Positions 6,814 through 8,179 of a DNA stretch of 8,179 bases are shown piece by piece. Within the stretch, counting starts at the first letter, position 1, and the number at the start of each line of letters is the position of its first letter. The notes below the pieces were generated by a model. It did no database searches. It had not been told where the DNA came from and saw only the letters and a program-made list of their open reading frames with translations. The DNA comes from Cellvibrio sp. Lineage in GTDB: Bacteria > Pseudomonadota > Gammaproteobacteria > Pseudomonadales > Cellvibrionaceae. A program made the translations under genes and the position numbers. The stretch spans positions 1,565-9,743 of the forward strand of contig DQHS01000023.1 of assembly GCA_003524365.1 (NCBI GenBank), given 5' to 3'.

Positions 6814-7104
6814 ATGATTTTTCGTAAACTATTAAAAAATCGTGGCGTTGGCCTGAATCTCATTGCCGGAGCCTGTTTTATTTTGCTGTTGGTTAATGGT
6901 TGGGGTTTAAGCTGGAGTGAACTTGGCGGCTATCTGCTTGCGCTGCTGCTGCTGCTGGGGGGGGTGATTAGTTTCGCGGCGCTTTGTGGTTGGCTGTTGC
7001 ACAAATTGATGGCGCGCCGTGATGTCCCAGCCGATCAATCGAATAAAGTGGATCAGCTTCAGGACGGGGAAGCGTCAGATCCGGAATCAAAAGAACAGAA
7101 ATAG
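6814..7104 (+). CDS. Small membrane protein with charged C-terminal tail, unknown function
   Basis: A 96-residue protein I cannot assign to a family. A basic N-terminus (RKLLKNRG) precedes helix 1 at about 13-30. A short turn (GWGLSWSE) leads to helix 2 at about 37-63, which contains five Leu in a row. A basic HKLMARRD then leads to a hydrophilic acidic tail (about 70-96) rich in Asp, Glu, Gln and Lys. The basic flanks predict both termini in the cytoplasm. It lies 18 bases after the HAD stop, in the same direction, with only a weak GAG (6805-6807) as ribosome site. It is probably the last gene of the glnS operon, since the next gene is convergent. Helix 2 is encoded over a repetitive tract (6943-6964) prone to length change. 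Confidence 0.75.
   Translation: MIFRKLLKNRGVGLNLIAGACFILLLVNGWGLSWSELGGYLLALLLLLGGVISFAALCGWLLHKLMARRDVPADQSNKVDQLQDGEASDPESKEQK
6943..6964 (+). repeat. (CTG)5 followed by a run of eight G
   Basis: Five CTG triplets (6943-6957) run into eight consecutive G (6957-6964) inside the second helix of the 96-residue protein. Triplet changes would keep frame and lengthen or shorten the Leu run. A one-base change in the G run would shift the frame and remove the charged tail. Confidence 0.85.
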
Positions 7105-7113
7105 AATTCTGTT
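7094..7113. repeat. Inverted repeat across the convergent gene ends
   Basis: AACAGAA (7094-7100) and TTCTGTT (7107-7113) form a perfect 7-bp stem with a six-base loop. It spans the TAG of the 96-residue gene and the last bases of the minus-strand gene. It is AT-rich and lacks a T-run on either side, so terminator function is doubtful. Confidence 0.4.
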
Positions 7114-7912
7114 ACACGCGGTTTAGAACGATTTCCAATACCAGTTTGCTTCCGAAATAAGCGAGCATCAAACAGATAAATCCCGCCAGCGCCCAACGAA
7201 TGGCTTTATTCCCTCTCCAGCCCATTTGGTAACGCCCCCACAGCAACAACGCATAAATAAGCCAGGCGCTAAGCGCGAAAACCGTTTTATGCGCAAGATG
7301 TTGTGCGAACATATCTTCCAAGAAATAAAATCCAGACAATATCGCTAACGTTAGTAATATTTCACCCACCCATAACAACTCAAATAAAAGTGCTTCCATC
7401 GTTTGCAGGGGCGGCAACAAGCGTGCATTCGCAATACGGCTTTTATTTTTTAATGCATGGTTTTGATAGGCCAATATCAAGGCTTGTAAGCTGGCGATGG
7501 TGAGCAAACTGTATGCAAGTATGGAGAGAACCACGTGCGCTGCAATAGAGTAACTGAGTGAGTGCTGCCATTCAGGATTGGTTGCAGTAATTGATGCGAG
7601 TACAGATATCGCTGATAGTGGAAACAATAATAAGAATAAATTGTGTAATTCTTTTTTCAGGCTGCTGATTAATACAATTGCATTAATTACCCAAAATATA
7701 AGCGACGATGCGGAGAACAAACTGAAGTTCAAACCGCTTTCACTCACGCCAATTCCGTAAACCCCTATGCCATGAGCGATAAGTCCCAGCGCCGCAACGC
7801 TAAGAAGTTGTGACGGTTGAAATGATTTTTGACGTGCAAACTGGCCGCCAAAATAAATAGCAGCAGCGGTATAGATGAGTATGGCGATCAGATTGGCGCT
7901 TAGGGTTATCAT
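7112..7912 (-). CDS. ypjD: Inner-membrane protein YpjD, cytochrome c assembly (CcsA-like) family
   Basis: A 266-residue integral membrane protein (E. coli YpjD 263) with about eight hydrophobic helices over its whole length, and no soluble domain. It resembles the haem-handling CcsA/CcmC family. Conserved-looking His residues occur at 47 (LIAHGIGVYG), 126 (AAHVVLSILAYSL) and 208 (HLAHKTVFALSAW). The stretch GFYFLEDMFAQHLAHKT (194-210) and the C-terminal GWRGNKAIRWALAGF with LAYFGSKLVLE are, as I recall, hallmarks of YpjD orthologues. I do not see the tryptophan-rich WWD periplasmic motif of true haem-delivery proteins, so a role in cytochrome c maturation is not established. Divergent placement next to ffh is the same as in E. 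coli and supports the name. No Shine-Dalgarno sits close to the ATG at 7912. It converges with the upstream operon, leaving 7 bases between stops. Confidence 0.88.
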   Translation of the reverse strand: MITLSANLIAILIYTAAAIYFGGQFARQKSFQPSQLLSVAALGLIAHGIGVYGIGVSESGLNFSLFSASSLIFWVINAIVLISSLKKELHNLFLLLFPLSAISVLASITATNPEWQHSLSYSIAAHVVLSILAYSLLTIASLQALILAYQNHALKNKSRIANARLLPPLQTMEALLFELLWVGEILLTLAILSGFYFLEDMFAQHLAHKTVFALSAWLIYALLLWGRYQMGWRGNKAIRWALAGFICLMLAYFGSKLVLEIVLNRV

Positions 7913-7966
7913 GCTGATAGGGCTGGTCCGTAGGGTGTTTTCATAGGCTAAACCAAGGTCGTAAGT

Positions 7967-8015
7967 GTGTCATAAGACACCCCTAAAGAGAAGGGTAGAT
8001 GAGAAGTGTCCTTAT
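7967..8015. repeat. Nested inverted repeats in the ypjD-ffh gap
   Basis: GTGTC (7967-7971) and GACAC (7976-7980) flank ATAA. Alternatively ATAAGACAC (7972-7980) can pair with GTGTCCTTAT (8006-8015) with one bulged base, enclosing a small hairpin CCCT (7981-7984) with AGGG (7992-7995). The two folds exclude each other. The region lies upstream of ypjD, between divergent genes, and could be part of its leader or an operator. No function can be assigned from sequence alone. Confidence 0.4.
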
Positions 8016-8080
8016 TAACCTTATCGAGATATGCCTCGGGATTCTGCAGGGGATTGCACCCATTACGATGGCTTTGGGGG

Positions 8081-8086
8081 TATAAT
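8081..8086 (+). promoter_or_regulatory. -10 element of the ffh promoter
   Basis: A perfect TATAAT preceded by GGGGG lies 82 bases before the ffh ATG, giving a predicted start near 8092-8094 and a leader of about 75 bases. The best -35-like hexamer, TTGCAC (8054-8059), is 21 bases away, longer than the usual 16-18, so the -35 is weak or absent. Confidence 0.6.
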
Positions 8087-8168
8087 CGCCGCCACTTTTT
8101 ATGGGCTGACCTTGGCGTAATCCACAGGTTTGGCCTGCCGCGAATCAACCGTTTGTTTGAGACAGGCT

Positions 8169-8179
8169 ATGTTTGAGAA
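8169..8179 (+). CDS. ffh: Signal recognition particle protein Ffh (first codons only)
   Basis: Only ATG TTT GAG AA is inside the window, reading M-F-E and then the start of a codon beginning AA. Ffh proteins of gammaproteobacteria begin MFENL or MFDNL. Together with the divergent ypjD and the TATAAT upstream, this makes ffh the likely gene. Ffh is the GTPase that binds 4.5S RNA and signal sequences and delivers ribosomes to FtsY at the membrane. GAGA at 8159-8162, six bases before the ATG, is a modest ribosome site. The call rests on context and three residues. Confidence 0.7.

Noticed and set aside
8118..8126. DnaA-box-like TAATCCACA in the ffh leader (a similar TTATCCACT lies in glnS at 4020)
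   Set aside because: Each has one mismatch to TTATCCACA, they are isolated, and no AT-rich unwinding region or clustered boxes are nearby. Chance matches are expected.
7948..8148. 66-codon minus-strand frame across the ypjD-ffh gap
   Set aside because: It uses a TTG start, has no visible ribosome site, and covers the ffh TATAAT and leader on the other strand. Its product resembles nothing I know.
1..8179. Mobile element, CRISPR array, defence system or biosynthetic cluster
   Set aside because: Both strands were read for transposases, integrases, regular repeats, tRNA-linked integration sites and defence-type domains. None was seen; all large genes are housekeeping or conserved neighbours.

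Overview
The window reads as ordinary chromosomal housekeeping DNA from a gammaproteobacterium. The protein sequences look most like the Pseudomonas/Cellvibrio side of the group (my impression from remembered family sequences, not a search). Base composition is moderate and even. I see no integrase, transposase, tRNA, CRISPR array, phage gene or other sign of transfer.

Layout: (1) Positions 1-1407 hold the 3' end of fabF, a strong intrinsic terminator and pabC, with mltG following at 1421-2485. This is the tail of the fatty-acid synthesis cluster (fabF-pabC-mltG). (2) Positions 2609-7104 look like one plus-strand transcription unit: glnS, cysS, a 66-residue two-helix membrane protein, a Cof-type HAD hydrolase and a 96-residue membrane protein. 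The gaps are 1, 14, 2 and 18 bases. A plausible -10 element lies upstream of glnS. (3) On the minus strand, 7112-7912, is a YpjD-type inner-membrane protein of the cytochrome c assembly (CcsA-like) family. It converges on the 96-residue gene with 7 bases between stops. (4) A 256-base divergent intergenic region holds a perfect TATAAT and the first codons of ffh at 8169, at the window edge.

How the genes relate: FabF elongates fatty acids; PabC makes p-aminobenzoate for folate; MltG cuts nascent peptidoglycan and sets glycan length; GlnS and CysS charge tRNAs; Ffh is the protein of the signal recognition particle. The links are mostly conserved neighbourhood rather than one shared pathway. Three neighbourhoods familiar from other gammaproteobacteria (fabF-pabC-mltG, glnS-cysS, and ypjD divergent from ffh) are joined here. 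The tmk-holB pair often found after mltG is not between mltG and glnS.

I found no convincing new multi-gene system. The points most worth a second look are the two unrecognised small membrane proteins flanking the HAD hydrolase (one with an internal repeat, one with a slippage-prone tract), the possibly leaderless start of pabC just after a terminator, and the foldable ypjD-ffh intergenic region.
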